From IMG/VR virus record IMGVR_UViG_3300006844_000025, positions 1 through 40,843 of that record: DNA of 40,843 nucleotides; one strand, written 5' to 3'. Shown one piece after another: positions 14,661 through 23,080 of the stretch; position 1 is the first letter of the stretch, and every line of letters starts with the position of its first letter. Made by a program: the position numbers and the translations under genes. Under the pieces are notes generated by a model. It did not search any database. It saw nothing but the letters and a program-made list of their open reading frames with translations, and was not told where the DNA came from. The stretch is from a virus.

Positions 14661-16314
14661 ATTTTTCCTCGTAAGACTTTAGTTCGGGGTCATCTGGCGC
14701 AGCTTCGTCTTCAAACTGACTATAGGGTGGTTCGGCGCCACCGGCACGGATTTCCTTACGGTGCCGCTCAATGACTTTCCTGTATCCCGTCTTGAACTTC
14801 TGCAGCTTATCCATCGCAGCCGCATAGGTATCCGTGTCCACCGGGATAAATGAAGTCAGGTACTTGAATTCCGCCTGCGTAATCGCGGCACCGGATAAGT
14901 CATGGCGGACCTTGGTGGTGAGCGCCGCCATGTCTGCTCTTGGGCCGACACCCTTCGGGTCAATACGGACCAGGGTCCAACCGGGGAGGAAGCCCTTCAA
15001 GCCAACCGCATCCGGGTAACTCTTCAGCCCGTCTATGGCATCCGTGGCGCGGGAATAACCTTCGTTGGACTCGTCCCACTTCTTACGGACGTCGGCTGGC
15101 ACCTTGAACCAACCGACCTTCTGCATTCCTTTCGCTGTATCGCCTGCCGCTTTGACCTTCGCACTGGCATGAATCTTAGCCATTTGCAGCTTGATTTGGT
15201 CGCTTTTCGCACGCGCTTCGTTGGCGATTTCCAGCAATCGTTGCCTTGATTCGCGGGTGTTCGCACGGCCAGCTTCCCGCATTGCTTCCAGCTCCATTTG
15301 ATTCGAAGCCTTGAGTTCTTGCTCGAGCTGCTTCCTTTGTGAGGCTTTGTCCAGCGACGCTTCATACTCCGAGGCGTGCCGCACCGTTCCATCCGGCTCC
15401 AAGATTAACCCACGCCCGATGTGCTGCCGCTTCTGCGGGATGAGCGCCTTCTGCCGCTGTGTGGATTCCGAGACAAACGCATGGTTGAGGGCGTTCCGGG
15501 TCGCGGGCAGGTAGGAAATCATGCGTAGCATGTTCTTTTCCCGCTCGCTGAACCCCACATCCGGCTGTTGCTGAAGGGAGGTCGCGGTTGTTTTCAGCTC
15601 GTCGGCTGGCGCGGCTCCGGCTGTGTCTGTCTCTGCTTCCGGGTCCGCCTTTTCCTCCGCCACAGCTTCCAACTCATCCTCCAGCATGCCCTCTTCGGCA
15701 TCCGCTGCAACCGCATCCTGGGTTTCGTCACTATCAACATCAACGTCCAGGGTGTTTTTGTAGATCTCTTCTATTTCGTCAGGGGGCGAATCAACCTCCG
15801 AAGAAGTTATATCCGCCCCCTCTGGTTTTGGGTCCGGTGCGATCTCCGGGCTAAGGGTTCCCATTGTGAGGGGCAGTGCGTTTTCCGGCGCGCGGAGGCC
15901 TGTTCCACGCTGCGGAGGAACCAGTGAGTTGAGCGGTCCCTGTGCCTCCGCTGGACTGGTGTAGCGCTCCAGGTCGCGGTCGTAAGCACGACGTGCCAGC
16001 CGAGCTTCGCTGGCTTGGTCCGACGTGGCGCGGTTGATATCGCGCTGCGCGCCCATATTCGCCGCCAGACCCTGCAGAGGGGCGCCGTAGTTCGGGACGT
16101 AGTGCTGATACCGACCTGCGCCGACCATCTCCCCGCCGACACCGCCATATATCTGTTGCTTGCTCCTTGCATCAGCGGCTTGCGAGAAGCGTAGTGCGTC
16201 CGCCAGCTTCTTTTGGCGGAATAAATCAATCATTTCATTGTATCCGCCGCCCGTGGAGGCGTCCCCCGCATAGGGGTCCAGCCCGCCATAGACATTGGGA
16301 TCTGCGAGTGGCAT
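14650..16314 (-). CDS. putative internal virion protein, coiled coil
   Basis: A 554-residue protein: Gly/Tyr-rich N terminus, an acidic Glu/Asp-rich region (about 165-245, EEGMLEDELEAVAEEKADPEAETD), a long charged coiled coil (about 330-400, KASQRKQLEQELKASNQMELEAMREA) and a helical C terminus. No lysozyme or transglycosylase motif is visible. Position among the ejection genes, and overlap with the neighbour on each side, suggest an internal core or DNA-ejection protein. Confidence 0.6.
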   Translation of the reverse strand: MPLADPNVYGGLDPYAGDASTGGGYNEMIDLFRQKKLADALRFSQAADARSKQQIYGGVGGEMVGAGRYQHYVPNYGAPLQGLAANMGAQRDINRATSDQASEARLARRAYDRDLERYTSPAEAQGPLNSLVPPQRGTGLRAPENALPLTMGTLSPEIAPDPKPEGADITSSEVDSPPDEIEEIYKNTLDVDVDSDETQDAVAADAEEGMLEDELEAVAEEKADPEAETDTAGAAPADELKTTATSLQQQPDVGFSEREKNMLRMISYLPATRNALNHAFVSESTQRQKALIPQKRQHIGRGLILEPDGTVRHASEYEASLDKASQRKQLEQELKASNQMELEAMREAGRANTRESRQRLLEIANEARAKSDQIKLQMAKIHASAKVKAAGDTAKGMQKVGWFKVPADVRKKWDESNEGYSRATDAIDGLKSYPDAVGLKGFLPGWTLVRIDPKGVGPRADMAALTTKVRHDLSGAAITQAEFKYLTSFIPVDTDTYAAAMDKLQKFKTGYRKVIERHRKEIRAGGAEPPYSQFEDEAAPDDPELKSYEEKYGG

Positions 16315-17366
16315 TAGAATTGCCCTCCTACATAACCGCCAAGACCACTACCGAGCGCCGCGCCCGCCGCTGTACCGACCACTGGCACTACGGAACCTAG
16401 GACGCCGCCTGCGATAGCACCGATACCACTGCCGAGTGCCGAGCCGCCAGCCCGCGAAGCATTGGCTTGCCCGAGCGCCGCTTGATATTGCTGATCCGCC
16501 GCACCCAAGAGGTTCGGACCGCCCGTCTGGCCCTGCTGCGCGAAGCTGCTGAACTGCGGCATGTTGACGTTCTGCCCACGCAGGATGGCGTTGAGTTCAT
16601 TGAGCGGGATGCTGCGGAGGTACGCTTGCTCCTGGATTTGCTGCTGACGTCCCTGCTGTCGCATCGCGTAGTCCGCCGCGCCCTGCTGCCGTCCCTGCAT
16701 CTGCTTGGTCCACTGATCGCTAAGTTCGCCGTAGCGTTGTCCGCGGCCCTGGAGTTGTCGGCCAGTAATCGTGTCGTACGCACCCATCGCACCGAGGAGC
16801 GCCTGTTGACTAGCGTCATTTTCCGTGCGACCGAGCACCTTCTGGGTATCGCCCCACGCATCACTGCCGCGCGTAATCCCCATTGCTGCGTTCTTTTGCT
16901 CTTCTAACGCACGCCGTTGCTGAAGGTCCGGGGTAAGCCGGGACATCATGGCGTCTTGGATACCCTGCACCGCGCCGAACCCTAGCTCTGGCATGGCACC
17001 GAGCTCGCTGGGGTCAAACTCCGGCATGTCCCCCGGCTGATACTCTTCCATTTCGGAGGGCAGCTTGAAGGGATCTTCGTAGGCTTGGTCTACCCGCCCC
17101 ATGTATTTCGTGCCCAGGTCGGACATATACTTCTGCACGTCCAACTGAGAACGCAGACTACCTTCCAGGGTGGGGTCGAGCTGTACGTCCTGCACCCACT
17201 GGTCGGTTCCAGGTTCGTTGTACCAGGACACCGAACCAAGCGGTGAAATCTGTGTGGGGCGATTGGCCTCGGTCGCCGACCGCGCCATCTCCAGATTGCC
17301 CTCCGCAGTAGCCTTCGCTGCGCCTGTGTAATCCGGAGGTGGAGGTGCTTTGCTTCCGCCGCCCAT
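16314..17366 (-). CDS. putative internal virion protein with C-terminal glycine zipper
   Basis: A 350-residue protein. The N-terminal GGGSKAPPPPDYTGAAKATAEGNLEMA is a common start of podovirus virion proteins encoded after the tail nozzle. The middle is Gln/Arg-rich and helical (QRRALEEQKNAAMG, YAMRQQGRQQQIQEQ). The last 50 residues are a Gly/Ala zipper (GSGIGAIAGGVLGSVVPVVG) able to insert in a membrane. Inferred role: DNA ejection or trans-envelope channel. Confidence 0.65.
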   Translation of the reverse strand: MGGGSKAPPPPDYTGAAKATAEGNLEMARSATEANRPTQISPLGSVSWYNEPGTDQWVQDVQLDPTLEGSLRSQLDVQKYMSDLGTKYMGRVDQAYEDPFKLPSEMEEYQPGDMPEFDPSELGAMPELGFGAVQGIQDAMMSRLTPDLQQRRALEEQKNAAMGITRGSDAWGDTQKVLGRTENDASQQALLGAMGAYDTITGRQLQGRGQRYGELSDQWTKQMQGRQQGAADYAMRQQGRQQQIQEQAYLRSIPLNELNAILRGQNVNMPQFSSFAQQGQTGGPNLLGAADQQYQAALGQANASRAGGSALGSGIGAIAGGVLGSVVPVVGTAAGAALGSGLGGYVGGQF

Positions 17367-17370
17367 ATAA

Positions 17371-17730
17371 TCACCTGTGCATTTGTTGTTGAGGTCGTCC
17401 CTGCTGCGACTTTTGCCACGCCGCTTGTTGAGCTGCCATCTGCGCCTGCTTCTGTGCCGCGAGCGCCTGTTGCTGCTGGAGCTGAGCCGCTCTAGCCGCA
17501 GCGTTCGCTTGTTGCTGAGCCGCCGCGCGCTGCTTCATCGCTTGTATCGCGAGCTGTGCACGCTGCGATGGTTGTCCCACACCTCCGCCGCCCGTCGGTG
17601 CAGAAGCCTTCCCACCGCGTGCGGTCGCCGCCGCTTGCGCATACGCCGTAGGGTCAATCTGCCCTCTTGCTACGGGCATTGACGTGTAGCTAGGAGGAGC
17701 TGATGAGCTCCCGCCGCCTCCCATCCCCAT
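17371..17730 (-). CDS. Gln/Ala-rich coiled-coil virion-region protein
   Basis: A 119-residue low-complexity protein: Gly/Ser-rich start (MGMGGGGSSSAPPSYTS), then a Gln/Ala helical tract (RAQLAIQAMKQRAAAQQQANAAARAAQ). The start, Gly-rich then PP-Y-T, echoes that of the next gene (MGGGSKAPPPPDYTG), hinting at a shared docking peptide. Its 5' end overlaps the GNAT gene by 41 nt. Confidence 0.65.
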   Translation of the reverse strand: MGMGGGGSSSAPPSYTSMPVARGQIDPTAYAQAAATARGGKASAPTGGGGVGQPSQRAQLAIQAMKQRAAAQQQANAAARAAQLQQQQALAAQKQAQMAAQQAAWQKSQQGRPQQQMHR

Positions 17731-18151
17731 TTTCCGCTCCTTTAATCCAGGGACACTCTTCCTTGTACATGACCATGACCATCAGCTCGCCATCGGGGTG
17801 CGCGCGTGGGATGTTGAATAACGGCTTAAAACCGATATGGAAGCTGAAATTGATGCCATCCTCCCGACTGCTTGGCAGTGTGCCGAGCACACACTCTAGG
17901 TTGCATTCATTGAATGGATAGTCGAATGCAGCGAATAGGAAATCACGGGTCACCCAATTCCCAACACCAGCGACGTGCATCTGGCATGACGCCCCGTTGA
18001 AATTATCGTAGCCAACGACACCGAGCACCTGATTCGCGCTATTGACTCTCGCTATACAGCGGAAGTGGTCGGTTGGACGATATAGTATTCGCGCACACAG
18101 CCAAGTTGCCAGAAACCCCCCGGGATCCGAATCAAAGACCAGGTCCGACAT
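17690..18151 (-). CDS. GNAT-like acetyltransferase encoded among tail genes
   Basis: A 153-residue protein with a GNAT-like layout: RCIARVNSANQVLGVVGYDNFNGASCQMHVAG, then WVTRDFLFAAFDYPFNECNLECVLGTLPSSREDGINFSFHIGFKP (conserved strand and the final G-F/K region). Such acetyltransferase-like genes are frequent next to the tail nozzle in podoviruses; their target is unknown. ATG 18151 was preferred over longer starts inside the nozzle gene because the domain begins there. It overlaps the nozzle gene by 20 nt. Confidence 0.75.
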   Translation of the reverse strand: MSDLVFDSDPGGFLATWLCARILYRPTDHFRCIARVNSANQVLGVVGYDNFNGASCQMHVAGVGNWVTRDFLFAAFDYPFNECNLECVLGTLPSSREDGINFSFHIGFKPLFNIPRAHPDGELMVMVMYKEECPWIKGAENGDGRRRELISSS

Positions 18152-19721
18152 TGTAAATCCAATCGGTGGCAATCCAATATGTTTCCGCCGTAGCAATCCC
18201 CTTGAGACGTATCGTGACCGCATAGCCAATCCCACCGACGGTTGTCCATTCTTGACTGACTAACAGCCCGGAACCCCATGTGCCCACGTCCCACACATCC
18301 TCATCCCAGAAAGCTGATTCAATGTCTTCCGTAGTAAGCGCCCCGAACACTGTAGAGATGTTATAATCAAAAAGCACCCCCACGAGGGTCTGTGGCGCTT
18401 CCTCCGAAAGCAGGGAAGGCCGAACCATAGAAACGTACTTGTTGAGACCGGGAGCATCCATTAAAGTGAACGCCTGCTGCGCCTCATATGGAATGGGATC
18501 ACCGCCCGTACCATCCAGTTCAATCTTGTCTTTATAGGCCCAGAAGCCTTGATACACTTCGCCAGTCGCCGTGCCAAAGAAGGCATCCTGGCGGAACAGT
18601 TGCCAGCAGAGCGCTGAAAAACCATAGCACTCGCTCCATGCGCGCGTGACTTTATTGGCAACGAGTTGATGCGTTGGTGTGTTGACAATCAACAGATTAT
18701 ACGCTGGATAGTCAAAGATCTGCCAGCCGTACTCGTCCTTGTTTTCCGTTATTTCCTTGTCGAATACTTTATGGATCTTAGCCGCGACCTGTTGGCTTGA
18801 ATTGATACCTGCCGTGTCACTGGCACTGGCGAGGTTCATACTTATGAGCTTTTGCTCAGTAAGTAGAAATAAGTCGCCAGAAATATTCCCACCAAAATTA
18901 GTCCCAACGGGGGAACCGATAGTCTGTATCCCCACCAGTGCCCATGATGATGCACTAGCAGGATCGGTTCCTTCGTAAACCGCAGCTTCACCTTCACTGG
19001 TCACCACCACAAGTTGGTCCTGCGGTCCCTTGTAGGTATTCTTAGACCATGTGAAGAGGCCGACCAAGCGTCCACCAAGCTTGAAGAGCGGGCCGAAGTC
19101 AAACTTAGAAGCAATGCCGTAAATTTGGTCCGTAGGCAGATACCACGCGACCATTGTATCTTTCTGCGCGAACCACAGACGGCGTTGATGCGTGACAACC
19201 GCCACAATGACCTTCGGGTCTATATTTTTAATAGTACCAGAAACAATACCGTCACCAAGAAGAAGACGAGTAAGGCCACCACTAGAGCTATACCAAATTC
19301 CGTCGTCAGCCCCGTTAAACGCGACCAGATGCTGGCCACCCGAGTTCGCAAAGTTCGTTTGCTGCCACTGAGCGTGGGAGAGTCCCGTGATGGCTTTTGC
19401 GACACCAGTGTAATCCCCCGAAGTAGTAACCTCCGTCATCCAAGCTGTGACGTTGTCAGTGACCATTGCCCACATCTTACTGCTCGTGCCGCCCATCCAT
19501 ACAAGGAGCGTTTGTACTTCCCCGCCGAGATTAATGGCGTGCTTCTGGCTCCCACGCCGAACACCTGTCCCATAGGCGTCCACGATCATATTGCGCAGCA
19601 GGGAAGCGTCTTCCTGCGGCATGGTGATTAAAGTGTCACGCGCATTGAGCCCGCCCACCGGCGACGGTGTCGTCGTGGTGAAATTTACCTTTTGAACGGG
19701 CCTATGAAGGGATACAGGCAT
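18132..19721 (-). CDS. tail nozzle (tail tubular protein B-like)
   Basis: A 529-residue protein with an N-terminal PSPVGGLNARDTLITMPQEDASLLRNMIVDAYGTGVRRG, the standard opening of podovirus tail nozzle proteins (T7 gp12-like), followed by beta-propeller-like repeats. It follows the adaptor gene. Role: distal part of the short tail tube. ATG 19721 overlaps the adaptor stop; a TTG at 19733 is an alternative. Confidence 0.85.
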   Translation of the reverse strand: MPVSLHRPVQKVNFTTTTPSPVGGLNARDTLITMPQEDASLLRNMIVDAYGTGVRRGSQKHAINLGGEVQTLLVWMGGTSSKMWAMVTDNVTAWMTEVTTSGDYTGVAKAITGLSHAQWQQTNFANSGGQHLVAFNGADDGIWYSSSGGLTRLLLGDGIVSGTIKNIDPKVIVAVVTHQRRLWFAQKDTMVAWYLPTDQIYGIASKFDFGPLFKLGGRLVGLFTWSKNTYKGPQDQLVVVTSEGEAAVYEGTDPASASSWALVGIQTIGSPVGTNFGGNISGDLFLLTEQKLISMNLASASDTAGINSSQQVAAKIHKVFDKEITENKDEYGWQIFDYPAYNLLIVNTPTHQLVANKVTRAWSECYGFSALCWQLFRQDAFFGTATGEVYQGFWAYKDKIELDGTGGDPIPYEAQQAFTLMDAPGLNKYVSMVRPSLLSEEAPQTLVGVLFDYNISTVFGALTTEDIESAFWDEDVWDVGTWGSGLLVSQEWTTVGGIGYAVTIRLKGIATAETYWIATDWIYNVGPGL

Positions 19722-20422
19722 TAGACGCCCCAACTCCCATCTGGCACATTATTGACCGTGATGTACGGGAACCGATTACTACGCGCGAGCGATAGCACGG
19801 GGGCGCCTTTATCTTTGCCCACGAGGGCATAGAATGCGCGCAGGAAGTCATCGCGGAATGCGGTAGTGTCAAAGCCTTTGATTTCCCAAAACTTCAACTT
19901 GCCAAACTTCTGCAAGAGAAATGGGTCCAAACGGACGACGTTGTCTGTGTTCTGGATGTCACGGTAAGATTCAGTCCCCCCGGTGTTTTCAACCCATTCG
20001 CCAGAGATGTATTCCATGACAATGGACGCAGACGTAGTCGTAGGGAGTACTTGGAACTTATTGTTGCGGACCCGATAGCGCAACCTTCCGCTCAACACAC
20101 TCGAACTTTGAACCCATTTCCATTGCTGAGGGCTAGTCGGCCCCATCAACGGCCATCCGTTGGTTTGATCCCACTGGGTCTGGTCTACAAAGTAAGCCCA
20201 GTCCGTAGGCAAGACGTACTCCGAGGAAACACCATCTGTGGTCACAGTGTAGTCGCGGCTGAGTTGCTGCCACGGATACGTGAGCACAAGCTCCTTGCCA
20301 GCGGAGTTGACTAGCGACATCAGTTGCGCCGCTGTAGCGTCATTCGCCGATTGCTGCAAGGCGAACTCCGCCTGAATGGCGTTTACGATGCCGGCGACAG
20401 TGTCCCTCGGAGGATAAGCCAT
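19721..20422 (-). CDS. tail tube adaptor (tail tubular protein A-like)
   Basis: A 233-residue protein: helical N terminus (VAGIVNAIQAEFALQQ), AGKELVLTYPWQQLSRDYTVTTD, EYVLPTDWAYFVDQTQWD, PQQWKWVQSS. This is the pattern of podovirus head-tail adaptors (T7 gp11-like) that link the portal to the nozzle. Position immediately before the nozzle gene supports it. Confidence 0.85.
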   Translation of the reverse strand: MAYPPRDTVAGIVNAIQAEFALQQSANDATAAQLMSLVNSAGKELVLTYPWQQLSRDYTVTTDGVSSEYVLPTDWAYFVDQTQWDQTNGWPLMGPTSPQQWKWVQSSSVLSGRLRYRVRNNKFQVLPTTTSASIVMEYISGEWVENTGGTESYRDIQNTDNVVRLDPFLLQKFGKLKFWEIKGFDTTAFRDDFLRAFYALVGKDKGAPVLSLARSNRFPYITVNNVPDGSWGV

Positions 20423-20423
20423 C

Positions 20424-20759
20424 TTATGGAGTCACAGGTGGTGGTCCGGGCGGCGCGGGCGGCTGATCCCCCGGCTTACTCTGCGGCGCATCGCTTTGGT
20501 CGGTTTCCTCTTCTACGTCGACCACTTCGAGCTTGTCAATAACCAGAAGCAAGAGTTCTGGTGATGCAACACCGAAGTTTTCCCGGAGATAACGTGCCTT
20601 GGCCCCGAAATCCTCATCTTCACCTTTCTCCGCGATTGCCTGGTCCAGGTCATATGGAGATGGAGAACCGTCGTAGTATGAAGTGTTGACATTTGGGATG
20701 TTTTCTGGCTTTTCGGCTTCAGGCACCGCGCCAGAGGAGATTCTAGCTACTCTTGCCAT
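20424..20759 (-). CDS. acidic virion-region protein of unknown function
   Basis: A 111-residue acidic protein with a Pro-rich C terminus (QPPAPPGPPPVTP). The middle FGAKARYLRENFGVASPELLLLVIDKLEVVDV is helical. No domain is recognised. The start overlaps the preceding stop (TAATG). It sits between the adaptor and a conserved structural-region gene. Confidence 0.7.
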   Translation of the reverse strand: MARVARISSGAVPEAEKPENIPNVNTSYYDGSPSPYDLDQAIAEKGEDEDFGAKARYLRENFGVASPELLLLVIDKLEVVDVEEETDQSDAPQSKPGDQPPAPPGPPPVTP

Positions 20760-21343
20760 TACTTCTTCTCCTTTGCCAGAAGTTGATCTAACTTGGCGGA
20801 CAGGCTGGCAACACTCTCCGACAAAGTTTTAATCTGCGAATCCCGCTCAGCCAACATGGAATTGAGCTTGGTCTTTTCCGCTTCGTTTGCTGCCGCATCC
20901 ATAAAGGTCTTGGCGCGCGCACGCAACATATGGAAGCCCTGGAACTTTTGCGCGACGGTATCTGATGCGCCCAGGATTTGTTCCACGGTCAAGATGTTGA
21001 AGTATTTCAACTCTTGCACTTGCGAAACGGTCAACCACGGCACGGTATCAATCGGCGTGCCGCTGATGGACTGCTTTTCCTGCGCCTTGTACTTCGCCCA
21101 TTGATCGGGGAAGCGTTGCTGATACGAAGGCGTCACTTCGGTGGCAAACACATCGCGGCTTCCCGGCGTGATAATCTTGATGTAATCAATTTCATCATAA
21201 ATATGCCGTCCCGCTTCGTTGCTCTTCATTTCGTTGAAAATGGCGTTCTTATAAAACGTCACCCACAGCTTGTTGTCCTGCGCGTACTTCCGCTGCTCTG
21301 CTTCGTGCAGCGTAATGTCCGGCATTGGACTTAGTTCAGCCAT
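20759..21343 (-). CDS. conserved phage structural-region protein
   Basis: A 194-residue protein. The pattern FNEMKSNEAGRHIYDEIDYIKIITPGSRDVFAT, then RFPDQWAKY, GTPIDTVPWLTVSQVQELKYFNILTVEQIL recurs in many phages between capsid and tail genes, without an assigned function. The C terminus is a coiled coil (MLAERDSQIKTLSESVASLSAKLDQLL). GGAGG 4 nt upstream fixes ATG 21343. Confidence 0.75.
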   Translation of the reverse strand: MAELSPMPDITLHEAEQRKYAQDNKLWVTFYKNAIFNEMKSNEAGRHIYDEIDYIKIITPGSRDVFATEVTPSYQQRFPDQWAKYKAQEKQSISGTPIDTVPWLTVSQVQELKYFNILTVEQILGASDTVAQKFQGFHMLRARAKTFMDAAANEAEKTKLNSMLAERDSQIKTLSESVASLSAKLDQLLAKEKK

Positions 21344-21356
21344 AATACCTCCATTG

Positions 21357-21938
21357 TCATGCCATTTGGTCCGCTGCGGGAATGTCCCGCACCGGCACAT
21401 TTTCACCCAGGAACTGAACGTCCTTTAGGGTCATGCTCGCCGTGCCGCTTGGCGTGCTGATCATGAGGCGATAAGTCGCATCAACCGAACCGTAATCAAT
21501 GAGGTTCAATGCAAAACCCACGCTCTTGGTCGGGCCTTCGGCAGTTTCCTCTGTTTTGCGGTTGAGGACAATACCGTTCTTTTCTAGCTGGACCGTCAGC
21601 TCGCTACCTTGTGGCCCTTCAAAGACACCCGTGACCCATATTTTGGAAGTCATGGAAGGGACGGCATTCAACTTACGCGAAATCGTGCCTGCCGCCGCGT
21701 TGACTTCCCACTCGGGCGGAAAAGAACTTAGAATACTGTCAAAGATCATCGGCTGTGGCGTCGTGGTCAGGTTGAACACGCGCGTCCCCACCGACAGTCC
21801 GCCGTACATGGGCGTGAATGTGTCGAGGAAGTCCACAATCATGTTGCGCACGTCCGCGGGCTCAATGGACTCCGTGGTGTTGTCCGGCAGAGTTTGATTC
21901 GCCTGCGTCACCAGTTGCTGAATGGTACGGCGCGTCAT
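21357..21938 (-). CDS. putative structural protein
   Basis: A 193-residue protein with a helical N terminus (MTRRTIQQLVTQANQTLPDN), then DVRNMIVDFLDTFTPMYGGLS and a beta-sandwich-like C-terminal half (SELTVQLEKNGIVLNRKTEET). Many phage fibre- or decoration-like proteins have this helix-then-sandwich layout. It overlaps the DUF4082 gene (ATGA). Virion location is inferred from position only. Confidence 0.65.
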   Translation of the reverse strand: MTRRTIQQLVTQANQTLPDNTTESIEPADVRNMIVDFLDTFTPMYGGLSVGTRVFNLTTTPQPMIFDSILSSFPPEWEVNAAAGTISRKLNAVPSMTSKIWVTGVFEGPQGSELTVQLEKNGIVLNRKTEETAEGPTKSVGFALNLIDYGSVDATYRLMISTPSGTASMTLKDVQFLGENVPVRDIPAADQMA

Positions 21939-22744
21939 ACGTCGAATCCTTCATTAAACCCTGCACTGAATGCTCCAAGCTCCAGAAGTTCGGAGTCTGG
22001 CACAAATACGATGTCACGGAAGTAGTTGCCTTCGTTGAATGAGCCAGTGGGGAATGTCCCTGGCGTACCGAACACGCCATTCTGCCCATCGTCCACCGAA
22101 CGAATATTGCCGTTGACAATGGCGGTCGCTAATCCTGAATTGGTCACGGCGTAACTGGTGCCGATGTTGACCGAGACCACGTAGGTCGTATCTGCGTCGA
22201 TAGCAAGCGGAGACGCTAAGTCTTGTTCTTGCCAGCCAGAAGCTGTTTCGCTCGCAAAAACAACGGACGCGAGTTGCGTGCCCGCCGCCGACCATATTCT
22301 TCCCGTGTGCGTTGTCGCACCCTCGCTTGGCGCGCGATAGTAGCGTATCGCAGTGATTTCCCCCGCCACATCTACCTGGAACTTCATACCCATTTCGTAC
22401 GGACTACCATCGGTCGCGTCTGGTGTACCCGGCACCTGCGAGGTAAACAGTGACTGTGGTTCCCCTGGCTCACCAGCCTCGCTTAAGGTCCAACTACCGC
22501 CGTCGCTGGTTGCTTCACCATAGAGGTCAGTTTGCGGCGTGATTGTTACATCAACTAGGTCGGTGGGCAGTGTGTCCGTGCCGGTCAACGGCAAAGTCGC
22601 ACCCGCCGCGAGGCCAAACCCAATGAACGATCCCAGATTGCCGCGGACTTCTCTAATACTCGGCAGTTGCGCTCCCGACGCGTAACCGATTGCGGTTGGC
22701 GCGGGAACGTTACTGCCGATAGCCGGAGCAGCCGGTCCGCTCAT
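21935..22744 (-). CDS. DUF4082-domain structural or decoration protein
   Basis: A 269-residue protein. The N-terminal 45 residues (GPAAPAIGSNVPAPTAIGYASGAQ...GSFIGFG) are related to those of the next upstream gene. Residues about 110-260 form a DUF4082 domain (YEMGMKFQVDVAGEITAIRYYR, GRIWSAAGTQLASVVF, AIDADTTYVVSVNIG, FRDIVFVP), a beta-sandwich linked to carbohydrate-binding or surface proteins. Close to the capsid gene, it may be a head decoration or fibre. Confidence 0.75.
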   Translation of the reverse strand: MSGPAAPAIGSNVPAPTAIGYASGAQLPSIREVRGNLGSFIGFGLAAGATLPLTGTDTLPTDLVDVTITPQTDLYGEATSDGGSWTLSEAGEPGEPQSLFTSQVPGTPDATDGSPYEMGMKFQVDVAGEITAIRYYRAPSEGATTHTGRIWSAAGTQLASVVFASETASGWQEQDLASPLAIDADTTYVVSVNIGTSYAVTNSGLATAIVNGNIRSVDDGQNGVFGTPGTFPTGSFNEGNYFRDIVFVPDSELLELGAFSAGFNEGFDV

Positions 22745-23022
22745 GCCAGCGTCCAGGACAGTACGCCGCTGGACTCTACGGGCGTCGCTGTGACGAAGCC
22801 AGTGCCACCCTTCGCCGGAACAATGACGGGGAGGCTGTTTGGAAATGAATTAGCGGGGTCACTTGCTACGAGCGCCGCCAGTCCACCGATACCGATACCG
22901 AAGCCGATGAAACCTAATACCTTCGGGCCGCGCGTACCTGTTTGTGCAGCGGTCCCCGTGCCGATGAGTGTGTTCTGTTGGACGTTGCCGCCAATGGTTG
23001 GAGCTGCTGGACCTGTTGCCAT
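22741..23022 (-). CDS. small structural protein, paralogous to the DUF4082 protein's N terminus
   Basis: A 93-residue protein beginning MATGPAAPTIGGNVQQNTLIGTGTAAQ and continuing GPKVLGFIGFGIGIGG. The same pattern, GPAAPxIGxNV...TxIG...AQ...GFIGFG-like, opens the neighbouring DUF4082 protein. GGAG precedes ATG 23022. It is the first gene after the capsid terminator and overlaps the next gene by ATGA. A capsid-docking peptide is a plausible shared role. Confidence 0.7.
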   Translation of the reverse strand: MATGPAAPTIGGNVQQNTLIGTGTAAQTGTRGPKVLGFIGFGIGIGGLAALVASDPANSFPNSLPVIVPAKGGTGFVTATPVESSGVLSWTLA

Positions 23023-23032
23023 GAGGCTCTCC

Positions 23033-23067
23033 AAAAAGGGGGATGCCTGTTAGGGGCAGACATCCCC
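23033..23067 (-). terminator. terminator downstream of the major capsid gene
   Basis: On the leftward strand: 11-bp stem GGGGATGTCTG / CAGGCATCCCC (one G-U pair), 7-nt loop, then CTTTTT. It lies 14 nt after the capsid stop and before the next gene of the same unit, so it is probably partial and lowers expression of downstream genes relative to capsid. Confidence 0.8.
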
Positions 23068-23080
23068 AAGGGAGGTATAC

